A stretch of DNA of 50,579 nt from Microsaccharimonas sp964523145 (GTDB lineage: Bacteria; Patescibacteriota; Saccharimonadia; Saccharimonadales; Saccharimonadaceae), in contig CAZFYB010000007.1 in the NCBI GenBank assembly GCA_964523145.1, forward strand, positions 1-50,579, read 5' to 3'. Under the pieces are notes generated by a model, which worked only from the letters and a program-made list of their open reading frames with translations, was not told where the DNA came from and did no database searches. Within the stretch, counting starts at the first letter, position 1. Each line of letters starts with the position of its first letter. Made by a program: the position numbers and the translations under genes. Positions 1-8,683 of this stretch are shown piece by piece.

Positions 1-671
1 ACAACTTCGCCCTCAAATTCAGCAAAAAATAGTTGACCTAAACCAGCCGATTCAAATGTTTTCCAGAAAGTCTTGTAGTAATTATAACTACGAATACCGA
101 ACTGTCCTTCTGCGGTTTCGCTTAGTAGGGTATACATACGCTTGGAGTTTTTGTCATTTGCCGGTACTTGTTGTACTGTTACCCCATCGCGCTCTGCACG
201 CCGAATTGCGTGGCGGCCTTTTTGTGGTAGGTTCATAATTACTTCATCAAGCTCAGCTGATATATCAAGAGTAATGGTAGAAGGGTTCGGAATAATAGGA
301 GCGGCTTTAATAAGACCATGTCGCTCAAGCGCTGGCCGAGCTGATCGATTTAGTTCGGTTTCAATACGAATCGCGAATACGCCACGTTTAGTTGCGAGTG
401 GTTTTAACTCTTTAAGTAATTTAAGTAATTCTTGGGTTGAAGTAACGTTAGGCCCTTTTGGTAAGTACCATAAATATCCCAGCGGAGCGGTTTTTTTCTC
501 AAGAATAGTCACAGCTACCTCACCAACCAAAACGTAACGGGGGGTGTAGCCATTAAGTTGTTTCACCTCTGAATATTCATAACTTGAAAAAACATTTCCA
601 CCATCTGGATTGGCAATAATTGCAGCATCCCAGTTTGAAATTTCTTCAGCAGTGGCGTAGCGAGCGGTCAT
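1..671 (-). CDS. FemX/FemAB-like peptidoglycan bridge aminoacyltransferase (C-terminal part cut off)
   Basis: Reading the minus strand from an ATG at 669-671 gives an open frame of 223 codons that runs off the left edge. The protein carries segments typical of FemX/FemAB enzymes, which add amino acids from aminoacyl-tRNA to the lipid II side chain: an N-terminal SSYEYSEVKQLNGYTPRY stretch and, around residues 145-160, LPQKGRHAIRRAERDG, which resembles the conserved K.R..IR.A...GV segment. A TACAAT box at 679-684 lies 7 bases before the ATG, so the mRNA is probably leaderless. The next gene on the same strand encodes a VanX-like dipeptidase, which fits a cell-wall cluster. Family assignment is fairly secure; the amino acid transferred is unknown. 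Confidence 0.75.
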   Translation of the reverse strand, partial: MTARYATAEEISNWDAAIIANPDGGNVFSSYEYSEVKQLNGYTPRYVLVGEVAVTILEKKTAPLGYLWYLPKGPNVTSTQELLKLLKELKPLATKRGVFAIRIETELNRSARPALERHGLIKAAPIIPNPSTITLDISAELDEVIMNLPQKGRHAIRRAERDGVTVQQVPANDKNSKRMYTLLSETAEGQFGIRSYNYYKTFWKTFESAGLGQLFFAEFEGEV

Positions 672-704
672 TGCTTATATTGTAGCGTAAAAGTGGGGGA
701 GGGG

Positions 705-1523
705 CTAACGTTCGTTAACTGGTGCAAGGCTATAATAAGCGGGCTCTCCAGAAACGGCAGCGCTTAACTGGTCACCTCGTCCCCAGTGCCACCATTCAGT
801 AGGATTTACTGACAACCCGGTATCGGTATGAAACGCTATGCCGGTCATACACGCGTAAAAGGCTCGGCGGTTTCGCTTCGCAAGGGGATGATATTCTTGT
901 GAATCTTCGTAATAGTCGGGGTCTGTGCGAACTGTAGCACCATCAAAATGACCCATTGGGACTTCTACGTTTGCGACATATTCTAAATCAGGCTGCTTAT
1001 AGCGCAAAATGACATCAATTGCACCGCCTGTTGCATGGGGTGAAGGACTTAACGCATCTGTTGAAGGAGCTGCGATGAGGGAGTTTCGAACTTCAAGTAC
1101 TTCCTCGTCACTTAGCAAAGGCTGCTGTGTTCTAATGAGTTGCGGTACGTACTTTTCATATAATGCTTGCTGTACTTTTTTCAAACGAGTACCTTCTTCG
1201 GCATATAATTCTACTGAACCATGAAAAAAATCTTCAATTTCAGTGTTGTCTAAACGCTCATTAATAGAAGCGAGTGTTTCAGCAAGTGATTTTCGAACAT
1301 ATACGGCTTTCGGCACCTGATCGATTGCTGTAATAGTGGCGGCGTTAGGTCGAGAGTAATACGATTGACCCGCAATATTGTAGTCAGATATAGGGACGAG
1401 AGGCTCATTAAATAGAGGATGAGATGTGTCTATAGGAATTGAACGATAGTTAGTTTTTAGACGCTTTGCTTCGTCCGTGTTAGGTACGGGTTGTTCAAGA
1501 TTAAGCTTGTTCATGTTCGGCAT
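705..1523 (-). CDS. VanX-like D-alanyl-D-alanine dipeptidase (peptidase M15D)
   Basis: The 272-residue protein has the zinc-peptidase motifs of the VanX/DdpX family. SPHATGGAID at 161-170 matches SxHxxGxAxD, giving zinc ligands H163 and D170. EWWHWG at 243-248 gives the catalytic E243 and third ligand H246. The family hydrolyses D-Ala-D-Ala; in organisms without vancomycin resistance it is usually used for wall turnover or nutrient recovery. No signal peptide is visible, so it probably acts in the cytoplasm. The frame overlaps the end of the upstream gene by 23 bases; an ATG at 1512-1514 is an alternative start. No clear ribosome site is seen, so translation may be coupled to the upstream gene. 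Confidence 0.8.
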   Translation of the reverse strand: MPNMNKLNLEQPVPNTDEAKRLKTNYRSIPIDTSHPLFNEPLVPISDYNIAGQSYYSRPNAATITAIDQVPKAVYVRKSLAETLASINERLDNTEIEDFFHGSVELYAEEGTRLKKVQQALYEKYVPQLIRTQQPLLSDEEVLEVRNSLIAAPSTDALSPSPHATGGAIDVILRYKQPDLEYVANVEVPMGHFDGATVRTDPDYYEDSQEYHPLAKRNRRAFYACMTGIAFHTDTGLSVNPTEWWHWGRGDQLSAAVSGEPAYYSLAPVNER

Positions 1524-2694
1524 TGGCTATCTGATTAAGGGCATTTATACGTAGTTTAATAAGATCGTAGTATACTTTTGCGATTTCATCTATGACAGCT
1601 TCGGCTTGAGCGATATCCATTTTACCTTCTGGGGTAAAGAAAACGCGATCGGCTTTGTGAGGGCCTGCAAGAATAACTTCTTTACCCATCTTCAATGCAA
1701 AGGTTTGCTGCGCAATAACTTCTTGGTATTTTTTCCAGGTATCATGCGATTCAACAACAATTGGCCCTTTGGTTTTTTCAATAAGTGATTGTGCCGCAAG
1801 AAAGGTATCCTCTGAATTTGCTCGTACCGCTGGTCGTCCATCAGCGAGAGTTCGTTCAGTATCTAAGGGTGCGGACAAAGCAATAATAGAAATTTCTTGT
1901 CCATTTATAACGGTGCTACCATGTTTGCTTTTTGCTGGTTTACCGCCAGATTGGTAGGGTACTTCAATATCTTCGCCATCTGTTAATTCAGCACCAAAAA
2001 TATCTTTGAGGGCGCATAGTGCTGAATCAAATTCTGTTTCACCAGCTGTAAAGCCAAGTGCTTCAACTCTTTTTCGTTCAGCTTCGGGTACTGGCCTATC
2101 ACAGGTGACCATAATAATTTCGTGTGTCTTAATGGCGCCTGATTCAATATTACGAAGCGCATCGCGAACCCTCATGGTATTTGATAAGCCGGCGGCGCTT
2201 GCAATGACAACTGCTCCAACACGATCTGGTATGGGCTCTAGGTCACTATCTTGAATGCCGAGCATCGAGTCAAATTCATTCGAAGAAACAGAAGGGGGAG
2301 TGATAAATCCTAATTCAAGCGCTGCAGATAAAATTTTCTGTCGGTATTCACGCTTTATCGATGCCATTTCTTCATCATCATTGGGTAATGTGTCATATTT
2401 TTCAACTTCGTTGTGAAATTCTAAGGTTCCGTTTTTTCGAACACCTAGGTCATCTTTAACAAAGTCTTGGTTGTAAGTAGGTTCATCATAAAGCTGTTCC
2501 GACACAGGAACTTCATTAGATATTTGTGAATTCTGTACGTCAAAAAGGTCATGCCTTGTTTCAAGTAAAGGCTCTACTACCGGTGCCATAGCGTTAAGCC
2601 GCTCATCTGCCCACGCTAAAACATGTTCGGCATTGGCTATAGGATTTTGCTCATTTTCAGTGGTAGTGTTGTGTTTCTCAACTGAGCTATTCAT
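1501..2694 (-). CDS. Conserved hypothetical protein, unknown function
   Basis: The 397-residue protein is soluble with an acidic, probably disordered N-terminal third (about 1-115). From about 155 it looks like a Rossmann-type enzyme: a hydrophobic strand GAVVIASAAGLSN, a second strand HEIIMVTCDRPV, then an RANSEDTFLAAQ segment and ESHDTWKKYQ near 317-326. I do not recognise the family; it faintly recalls DUF218-like envelope proteins. TATAAT at 2701-2706 lies 6 bases before the ATG, pointing to a leaderless transcript that continues into the VanX-like gene. The peptide IANAEH occurs near both ends (residues 18-23 and about 390-395), encoded by a 19-base direct repeat. Confidence 0.55.
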   Translation of the reverse strand: MNSSVEKHNTTTENEQNPIANAEHVLAWADERLNAMAPVVEPLLETRHDLFDVQNSQISNEVPVSEQLYDEPTYNQDFVKDDLGVRKNGTLEFHNEVEKYDTLPNDDEEMASIKREYRQKILSAALELGFITPPSVSSNEFDSMLGIQDSDLEPIPDRVGAVVIASAAGLSNTMRVRDALRNIESGAIKTHEIIMVTCDRPVPEAERKRVEALGFTAGETEFDSALCALKDIFGAELTDGEDIEVPYQSGGKPAKSKHGSTVINGQEISIIALSAPLDTERTLADGRPAVRANSEDTFLAAQSLIEKTKGPIVVESHDTWKKYQEVIAQQTFALKMGKEVILAGPHKADRVFFTPEGKMDIAQAEAVIDEIAKVYYDLIKLRINALNQIANAEHEQA

Positions 2695-2749
2695 ATAAAG
2701 ATTATAGCAAAAAATGGGCTATTTGTCAATGTTGCTCTAAGGGAAGAAC

Positions 2750-3256
2750 CTAGGCTGCTGGCTGATCTTTACGCGAAAGGTAATCGATTTCTTTGATGAT
2801 ATCGAGCAATGCCTCTGCTTTGCGTTTTTCGTCAGTGATACCTTGGGCGGCAACGTGTGCTGGGCCAATTAAGGTTGCATCATCGGTACTGCGGATGAGC
2901 ATGAGATAGGTGTCGAATTTTTCTTCAGCAGGAAGGTCAACGTGGTCAATGAGAGGACGAAGTTCGCCGAGGGCATCTTTTTTAATACTTTCAAGATCAG
3001 ATGAGCCTGAAACTGATGATGAAGAAGGTGACTCAGAAGGAGTCGGCATCTCAAACGATGGTGTTGTAGGAGCTACAACAGGAGGAACAGATGGAGCAGG
3101 AGTAGCTACTGGAGTTTCCTCGAACTGCATTGAATTGCTATTTTCATCTGTTGCTGGAGCTTCTGGTTCGTCTGGCAATACGCCAGCGAGCGCTTTTGCG
3201 AGCTCTTGATCGTCACTAATTGGTTGTGTTGTTGTATCTTGCGGAGTAATATCCAT
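2750..3256 (-). CDS. Hypothetical acidic protein with Pro/Ser-rich N-terminus
   Basis: The 168-residue protein has a low-complexity N-terminal part (about 1-90, rich in Pro, Thr, Ser and Glu) and a compact helical C-terminal part (about 90-165) with segments such as LGELRPLIDHVDLP and FDTYLMLIRSTDD. No membrane segment or catalytic motif is visible. A good ribosome site (AGGTGGG) lies 4 bases before the ATG. It is transcribed away from the isomerase gene at 3331. Function unknown; the helical part could be a small interaction domain. Confidence 0.5.
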   Translation of the reverse strand: MDITPQDTTTQPISDDQELAKALAGVLPDEPEAPATDENSNSMQFEETPVATPAPSVPPVVAPTTPSFEMPTPSESPSSSSVSGSSDLESIKKDALGELRPLIDHVDLPAEEKFDTYLMLIRSTDDATLIGPAHVAAQGITDEKRKAEALLDIIKEIDYLSRKDQPAA

Positions 3257-3330
3257 GACCCACCTCGAATAAAAACTGTTATGCTTACTTAAAAGTACTG
3301 TATCATAAATACAGAGTGGTGGGAATACTA

Positions 3331-4392
3331 ATGACAGATATATTAGACAATGCGAATGTGATTCAACAAAAAGATCCGGGAGGGGCTTTAGCTATTATTG
3401 CTGCCCAGTATAAACAGGCGGCGTTTGATGCTCGTATAGAGCACCCAGAGCACGACCAGAGGCCTATAACAGGTGTAGTTATTACCGGCATGGGCGGCTC
3501 TGCACTGGCTGCATTGATTATTAAAACTATTTTGCAAACAAAGCTTTCAGTACCTTTTGAAATTATTCGTGGCTACGATTTACCGGCGTATGTAAACGCT
3601 AACACGCTGGTAATTGCGAGTAGTTACTCGGGCAATACCGAGGAGACACTTTCCGGTTTAGAGCAGGCGATTGCAAAGGGTGCACAGTTAGCAGCAATTG
3701 CATCGGGCGGTGCACTGATTGAAGCGGCAGAAGCGCATGACATTTCATTTGTGCGTATTCCTTCTGGCGTTCAACCGCGTATGGCAACCTTGTATAACCT
3801 TCGCGGTGTGTTGGCGCTACTACGTAACTTTGCGGTTATAGGCGATGAGGAATATGACGAAGTAGGGAATTTATCGGATTGGCTCGCGCAGCAAATTGCG
3901 CGTTGGACACCTGATGTTCCGTTGACACAAAATTACGCCAAGCAACTTGCCTATGAGTCGGTTGGCAAAACACCGGTATTTTACGGAAGTCCTTTAACAG
4001 CACCAATTGCGTATAAATGGAAAATTAGTTGGAATGAAACGGCTAAAAATACGGCTTTTTGGAATGAGTATCCAGAATTTAATCACAATGAATTTATGGG
4101 GTGGACATCACACCCGGTAGAGAAGCCATTTGCGGTATTTGATATTAAGAGCACGTTTGATAAACCGCGTATTTTACAGCGTTTTGAACTTTCGGATAAA
4201 CTTTTGAGCGGCAAGAGGCCGGCTGCTAAAATAATTCAACTTGAAGGTGAAACTCTTTTAGCACAGTTGTTATGGGGTGCGATTTTATCTGATTTTGCCA
4301 GTACTTATACGGCTATTCTGAATGGAGTTGATCCAACACCTGTTGTGCTTATTGAAAAGTTGAAGCAAGAACTAGCCGATAACCCAAAATAG
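3331..4392 (+). CDS. Bifunctional phosphoglucose/phosphomannose isomerase (SIS family)
   Basis: This soluble enzyme of about 353 residues interconverts fructose-6-P with glucose-6-P and mannose-6-P. It has two SIS folds: GMGGSALAALIIKT and SSYSGNTEETLSGLEQA are the sugar-phosphate binding segments, and EYPEFNHNEFMGW carries the conserved NHNE of the PGI/PMI C-terminal domain. I prefer ATG 3331 over GTG 3316 because GTGGTGGG upstream can act as the ribosome site. It would supply glucose-6-P to the zwf product encoded near 13.2 kb. It ends 3 bases from the convergent permease gene. Confidence 0.85.
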   Translation: MTDILDNANVIQQKDPGGALAIIAAQYKQAAFDARIEHPEHDQRPITGVVITGMGGSALAALIIKTILQTKLSVPFEIIRGYDLPAYVNANTLVIASSYSGNTEETLSGLEQAIAKGAQLAAIASGGALIEAAEAHDISFVRIPSGVQPRMATLYNLRGVLALLRNFAVIGDEEYDEVGNLSDWLAQQIARWTPDVPLTQNYAKQLAYESVGKTPVFYGSPLTAPIAYKWKISWNETAKNTAFWNEYPEFNHNEFMGWTSHPVEKPFAVFDIKSTFDKPRILQRFELSDKLLSGKRPAAKIIQLEGETLLAQLLWGAILSDFASTYTAILNGVDPTPVVLIEKLKQELADNPK

Positions 4393-4395
4393 GCA

Positions 4396-5628
4396 TCAGT
4401 CGTATTGGCGCAAAGCAGAGGTAGGGTCTTTACGAGCGGCCCGGATTGCTGGGTAAAGCCCGAATAAGGTGCCGATAATAAGTGATACGCCAATGGCGAC
4501 ACCGGCAATCTCCCAGTTGAGAATTGGGTCAAACGTAAGGAATGTGCTGATTGAAAAGGCGAGGATATATCCTAGTAGGTACCCACTGATTCCGCCACCG
4601 ATACTGAGTGCTAGTGATTCAATAAGAAATTGTGAAACGATATCACTGTTAGTAGCACCGAGGGCTTTTCGGATACCAATTTCACGAGTTCGTTCAGCAA
4701 CGCTGACGAGCATAATGTTCATGATCCCAACCCCGCCGACAATAAGTGATATAGCGGCGATAGCTACTGACACGCCAGCGATAGCAGTAAACATTTGGCT
4801 GGTTGGTTGGGCGATTTCCTCACCTGAGAGAACGGTGAAATCAGCTTGCCCAAAGTGGCTTCTTAATAATGATTTATTAATTTCAGTAATAATACCATCA
4901 AGATTTGCTACCGATTCGCTTTGTACATTGATTTGCTGTAAGTGCGAAGCACCTTGATTGAGTTCACGACCGCTTTCAAGGTTTATTAAAATTGAACGGT
5001 CAAAATCAACACCATTAAAGTTAATAGGGTTATTGGTGCGTTTTAAAATCCCTATAACCGTGAATGATTGACCCCTAACAGTTGCGAGTTTGCCAATTGA
5101 TTGCTCGGTGCCGTATAGGTCAAGGGAAAGCTGAGGGCCAATTACTGCTGTTGCGATATTCAGGTTTGGATCAAGGAACTGTCCATCGGCAACCTCAAGG
5201 CCGCTTACTTGCTCAAGATTAGGGGTGGTGGCAACGATAGGAGTTTGCGGTGAAGCAGGAGAAGCACCTGTGACTAAGCCGCTGAGCACCATAAGTGGGG
5301 CAACAGCTTTCACGTTTTCAATTTGTTCAATTGCTGTAACATCTACATCACTTAAAGTGCTCGGTGAGAATTGTTGAGAGGTGGGAATTTTTGTGAGCTG
5401 TTCTAAAGAGTCGTCAGTAGCTGCACCTGGGCGCACCACGGCAATATTTCCGCCAAGCGAATCAACCTGATTTATGATGATTTGATTAGCTCCAGCGCTT
5501 AAAGCAAGTATCGTTGTAATACTTGCAACGCCAATAGTAATGCCGAGAATAGTAAGCAGAGTTCTGAGGCGGTTGCTACTCATTGATTGGCGAGCGTTTT
5601 GAATGTGGTTGAGTAATAAAAAGCGCAT
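4396..5628 (-). CDS. MacB/FtsX-like ABC transporter permease
   Basis: The 410-residue membrane protein has the MacB-type layout: one N-terminal transmembrane helix (about 20-45, LLTILGITIGVASITTILA), a large extracytoplasmic domain (about 50-280), then three C-terminal helices (about 285-305, 335-360 and 370-395). The segment TREIGIRKALGA is the usual coupling motif facing the ATPase. Its start codon shares one base with the stop of the ATPase gene (TAATG), so the two are translationally coupled. Substrate is unknown; relatives export peptides, lipids or drugs, or respond to cell-envelope stress. Confidence 0.85.
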   Translation of the reverse strand: MRFLLLNHIQNARQSMSSNRLRTLLTILGITIGVASITTILALSAGANQIIINQVDSLGGNIAVVRPGAATDDSLEQLTKIPTSQQFSPSTLSDVDVTAIEQIENVKAVAPLMVLSGLVTGASPASPQTPIVATTPNLEQVSGLEVADGQFLDPNLNIATAVIGPQLSLDLYGTEQSIGKLATVRGQSFTVIGILKRTNNPINFNGVDFDRSILINLESGRELNQGASHLQQINVQSESVANLDGIITEINKSLLRSHFGQADFTVLSGEEIAQPTSQMFTAIAGVSVAIAAISLIVGGVGIMNIMLVSVAERTREIGIRKALGATNSDIVSQFLIESLALSIGGGISGYLLGYILAFSISTFLTFDPILNWEIAGVAIGVSLIIGTLFGLYPAIRAARKDPTSALRQYD

Positions 5629-6398
5629 TATGATTTCTTCTTTTTTAAATTCTTTTTAGTATTGAGTGGCTTTTTAGTTGTGGTGCGTGCCGTCACGGGT
5701 AGGCGGAAAGTATCGGTATCAACTTGACCATCGAGCATAGTAATAACGCGGCTGGCGTAGGTAGTGAGGTTGGGGTTGTGAGTCACCATAATAATTGTGT
5801 TGCCTTTTTTGTGCAGGTCAGAGAGCTCCTCCATAATAATGTGACTAGCCCGTGAGTCGAGGTTACCGGTTGGTTCATCGGCGAGAATAATCGAAGGATC
5901 GTTGACGAGCGCTCGCGCAATGGCGACTCGCTGCATTTGACCACCAGAAAGTTGGTTGGGCATGTAAAACTCTCGTTCACTTAAATGAAAGCCGCGAAGC
6001 ATTTCGCTGGCCTTTTTTAAACGGGCGAGTTTAGGAATACCTTTATATATGAGTGGCAGGGCAACGTTTTCAATAACATTTAAACGAGATACTAGGTTAA
6101 AGCTTTGGAATACAAAACCAATTTGCTCGCTACGAATGCGTGCCTGCTTACGCCGTGAAAGGCTCGCAATTGATTTGCCATCGAGTTTATATTCTCCCTC
6201 AACTGAACTATCAAGTAACCCTAACACATTTAATAGGGTAGTTTTTCCGCAACCGCTTGGCCCCATGATTGCAATAAATTCACCGCGTTCAATCACTAAG
6301 CTAATACCATCAAGCGCATAATGCTCGGCATCGCCAATACCAAATCGCTTTTTCAGATCCTTCAGGACAATGACGGGTTCATGTTTTGTGTTTGGCAT
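5628..6398 (-). CDS. MacB/LolD-like ABC transporter ATP-binding protein
   Basis: The 256-residue ATPase has Walker A GPSGCGKTT, signature LSGGQMQR, Walker B IILADEP and a switch His in MVTHN, all in LolD/MacB order. It pairs with the permease whose gene follows with a one-base overlap. The C-terminus has an unusual Lys/Thr-rich tail (TTTKKPLNTKKNLKKKKS). A CATACT box at 6406-6411 lies 7 bases before the ATG, so the transcript is probably leaderless. The same TATAAGCAATG context is found before the FemX-like gene at 671. Confidence 0.88.
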   Translation of the reverse strand: MPNTKHEPVIVLKDLKKRFGIGDAEHYALDGISLVIERGEFIAIMGPSGCGKTTLLNVLGLLDSSVEGEYKLDGKSIASLSRRKQARIRSEQIGFVFQSFNLVSRLNVIENVALPLIYKGIPKLARLKKASEMLRGFHLSEREFYMPNQLSGGQMQRVAIARALVNDPSIILADEPTGNLDSRASHIIMEELSDLHKKGNTIIMVTHNPNLTTYASRVITMLDGQVDTDTFRLPVTARTTTKKPLNTKKNLKKKKS

Positions 6399-6463
6399 TG
6401 CTTATAGTATGCGAGGAATATGCGGATACGGCAACTACTTCACTGCCGTGGAAAAAACAATGG

Positions 6464-6492
6464 TTGGCGTGATGAGTGGTTTTACCTACAAT
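6464..6492 (+). promoter_or_regulatory. Promoter of tRNA-Ser
   Basis: TTGGCG (6464-6469) and TACAAT (6487-6492) are separated by 17 bases. The tRNA begins 8 bases later, so transcription would start at or next to its 5' end, leaving almost no leader to process. Confidence 0.65.
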
Positions 6493-6500
6493 GAGAACAG

Positions 6501-6590
6501 GGAGAGGTGGCCGAGTGGTTGAAGGCGCACGCTTGGAAAGCGTGTGTGCGAGCAATCGTACCGTGAGTTCGAATCTCATCCTCTCCGCCA
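6501..6590 (+). tRNA. tRNA-Ser (anticodon GGA)
   Basis: A 7-bp acceptor stem GGAGAGG (6501-6507) pairs with CCTCTCC (6580-6586), followed by G and an encoded CCA (6588-6590). The anticodon loop TTGGAAA contains GGA and is closed by a CACGC/GCGTG stem. The T-arm has GTTCGAATC. A long variable arm is present, as expected for a class II Ser tRNA. It reads UCC and UCU. Confidence 0.96.
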
Positions 6591-6601
6591 AATATAATCA
6601 C

Positions 6602-6629
6602 TTGCACAATTTAATTTTCGCACTATACT
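6602..6629 (+). promoter_or_regulatory. Promoter of the 6637 pilin gene (leaderless type)
   Basis: TTGCAC (6602-6607) and TATACT (6624-6629) are separated by 16 bases. The ATG at 6637 is 7 bases after the -10 box, so the RNA would begin at or next to the start codon. Confidence 0.6.
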
Positions 6630-6636
6630 TTTAAAC

Positions 6637-8292
6637 ATGAGTAGAATAGCAAGAACGGCAAAGAATGGGTTTACTTTAGTAGAACTGGTCATTGTCATTG
6701 CCGTCATTGCTATCTTGGCCACTATCGTGACACTTTCACTAATCGGACTTCAGACTGATACGCGCAATAATCAACGCAGTACGTCTGTGACAGTTTTAGC
6801 TGAAGCACTTGAAAAATATTATGATGAAAATGGTGAGTACCCAAGTTGTCCAGCAGTTACGGCTGCGCCATCAGCTGTAGGTCAGACGCTCGATATAGAT
6901 GCAACTGTCTTAAAGGCGCCACGCAGCTCAACTCAAAACTCTATTATATGTAATGATATCTCAGCAGCTACAACAGCTGATGTTTTTGCGTATGTTGGTG
7001 ATGGAAGCCCGCAGTGTTTGACGGGTGTTGCCTGTCTTTCGTATACACTTAAATATAAAGAAGAGGGTAGCAACGAGATCAAGACATTGAGTAGCCGAAG
7101 GGCAGCAGTAGCGATTGTTCCTGATACACCAGCTGTAACAACTGTTACCGCAGCTATGTCTGGTACGAATGCCCAGGCAACTACGAGCCCATCTAGTTGT
7201 AATACAGGTACTATTCAATACCGTTTTAGTTCACGAGTTAATGGTGGAACGTGGAATGCTGGGGCTTGGGGTACGGCAACTACTCTAGCGGTAGCAGCTA
7301 ACCAGGGAAGCCAGTATGAATTTAGAACAGAAGCAAGGTGCCAGTCGACTGATGGAGCTATTAGTGGCGTAGCGACAAGTAATGTGGCGAATGTTGTTCG
7401 ACCGATCACAGCACCAGGTGCACCGGTAGTAACGGCCAGTGCTACAGGTGGTGGTACGAATGATAGTGTGACTTGGTCTTGGGGTGCGGTGAGTTGCCCA
7501 AGCGGTACGACACCTGAATATAATACGGCGTATTTTAGAGATGATGCAACTGCGTGGCGCGCTTGGTCAGGTGTAACTACTGCGACATCACAGGTGCAAT
7601 CTACGAATTATCAAGGGTATGAGTACATGGTGAAGACTCGTGCGCGTTGTAAGACGGCGTATACCGCAAGTAATTATGGGGCAGAGAGTAATGCACCAAG
7701 CTTTATTCGTGTCGCTACGGCACCAGCAGCACCAGCTGGGTTTAATGTGATAAAGTCAACGAGCTATCCATCTAGCGGCGGAAGTTTTGAGTATGCACGC
7801 TACTGGTGGAGTTCAGTTCCTACTTGTGGTTTAGGGACGACCCGAATTGTGCAGGTATTTGGTTGGTCTAATCAAATCTTTTCTAATGGAACGTATGCGG
7901 GTGGCGGAGGCGTAGGCCCTCATGTTATTAGTAGCTCCACCCCTAATAGCGATTTGCGTCCTATTGCAGATGATATGGCAAAATGGGAGTATCAGTGGAG
8001 GTTTGGCGGTACGGCGCAGTTAAGGCCGGACTTTAGCGACGCAGCAGCAACGGCGGCTTCAACTTGGGGCCCAGCAATTTACTTGGCGAATCCGCAAACA
8101 CAGGCAGCTGCTTTGAGGTGGTATAACTGGTATATCGATAGTAATTATCCTGTTCAAGTAGGAGCATACTCGGGTGGTTCAACTCTCTATCTTAGAGGGG
8201 TGGCTGCCTACGCTCGCTATGCTTGTATAAATACTGTTACCGGCAGGTATGCAATTGGTCAACCAGGTTTAAGTGGATGGAGCCAGTGGTAA
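6637..8292 (+). CDS. Type IV pilin-like protein with fibronectin-III-like repeats
   Basis: The 551-residue protein begins with a short basic leader and a class III prepilin signal: NGFTLVELVIVIAVIAILA, with Gly before the cleavage site, Phe+1 and Glu+5, followed by a hydrophobic helix. After a pilin head containing two cysteines, about residues 165-360 hold roughly two to three beta-sandwich repeats. Each has a W..W pattern and a Cys pair (for example SSCNTGTIQYRF with EARCQS, and VSCPSGTTPEYN with RARCKT). The C-terminal part is Trp/Tyr-rich. It is far larger than a normal major pilin, so it is more likely a tip or adhesive minor pilin on the surface. Ligand unknown. Confidence 0.8.
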   Translation: MSRIARTAKNGFTLVELVIVIAVIAILATIVTLSLIGLQTDTRNNQRSTSVTVLAEALEKYYDENGEYPSCPAVTAAPSAVGQTLDIDATVLKAPRSSTQNSIICNDISAATTADVFAYVGDGSPQCLTGVACLSYTLKYKEEGSNEIKTLSSRRAAVAIVPDTPAVTTVTAAMSGTNAQATTSPSSCNTGTIQYRFSSRVNGGTWNAGAWGTATTLAVAANQGSQYEFRTEARCQSTDGAISGVATSNVANVVRPITAPGAPVVTASATGGGTNDSVTWSWGAVSCPSGTTPEYNTAYFRDDATAWRAWSGVTTATSQVQSTNYQGYEYMVKTRARCKTAYTASNYGAESNAPSFIRVATAPAAPAGFNVIKSTSYPSSGGSFEYARYWWSSVPTCGLGTTRIVQVFGWSNQIFSNGTYAGGGGVGPHVISSSTPNSDLRPIADDMAKWEYQWRFGGTAQLRPDFSDAAATAASTWGPAIYLANPQTQAAALRWYNWYIDSNYPVQVGAYSGGSTLYLRGVAAYARYACINTVTGRYAIGQPGLSGWSQW

Positions 8293-8296
8293 TACT

Positions 8297-8683
8297 ATGA
8301 AGAATAAGCGATTAATTATTATCATCGCAGCAATTGCTGCTCCGCTGATTGTTTTAGGGGCTACGATCGGTATACTCTTCTTACTCAATGCTCCAACATC
8401 AAATGATACTAATACTCCTGAGGATACTCGATCTTTGACGAGCAAGGCTGAAGATGCCTTGAACGATGGCAACATTGATGAAGCCAAGCAGAATTTTGAA
8501 GCAGCGCTTGTTGAAGCTCAAAATGCTGGTGATCAAAGTCAAATAAACTATATTACTCAACAACTTGACTATATCGAAACAACCCCTCGGCCAGCTGAAC
8601 CTACTACACCGCCAACAAGTGAGCCAACGCCTGCGACCTCAACCGACATTGGCGATGTTGAAGCTACTATTGTTAACGAATAA
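8297..8683 (+). CDS. Small single-pass membrane protein, unknown
   Basis: About 128 residues starting at the ATG at 8297, 4 bases after the stop of the pilin gene. An N-terminal transmembrane helix (IIIIAAIAAPLIVLGATIGI) is followed by an acidic helical stretch about 45-95 (LTSKAEDALNDGNIDEAKQ, which reads like one TPR-type helix pair) and a Pro/Thr-rich tail. The tight spacing suggests co-expression with the pilin, perhaps as an assembly or anchoring partner. No family recognised. Confidence 0.6.
   Translation: MKNKRLIIIIAAIAAPLIVLGATIGILFLLNAPTSNDTNTPEDTRSLTSKAEDALNDGNIDEAKQNFEAALVEAQNAGDQSQINYITQQLDYIETTPRPAEPTTPPTSEPTPATSTDIGDVEATIVNE

Noticed and set aside
142..537. Plus-strand ORF over the left edge
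   Set aside because: It is the antisense shadow of the minus-strand FemX-like gene, whose protein has clear family motifs.
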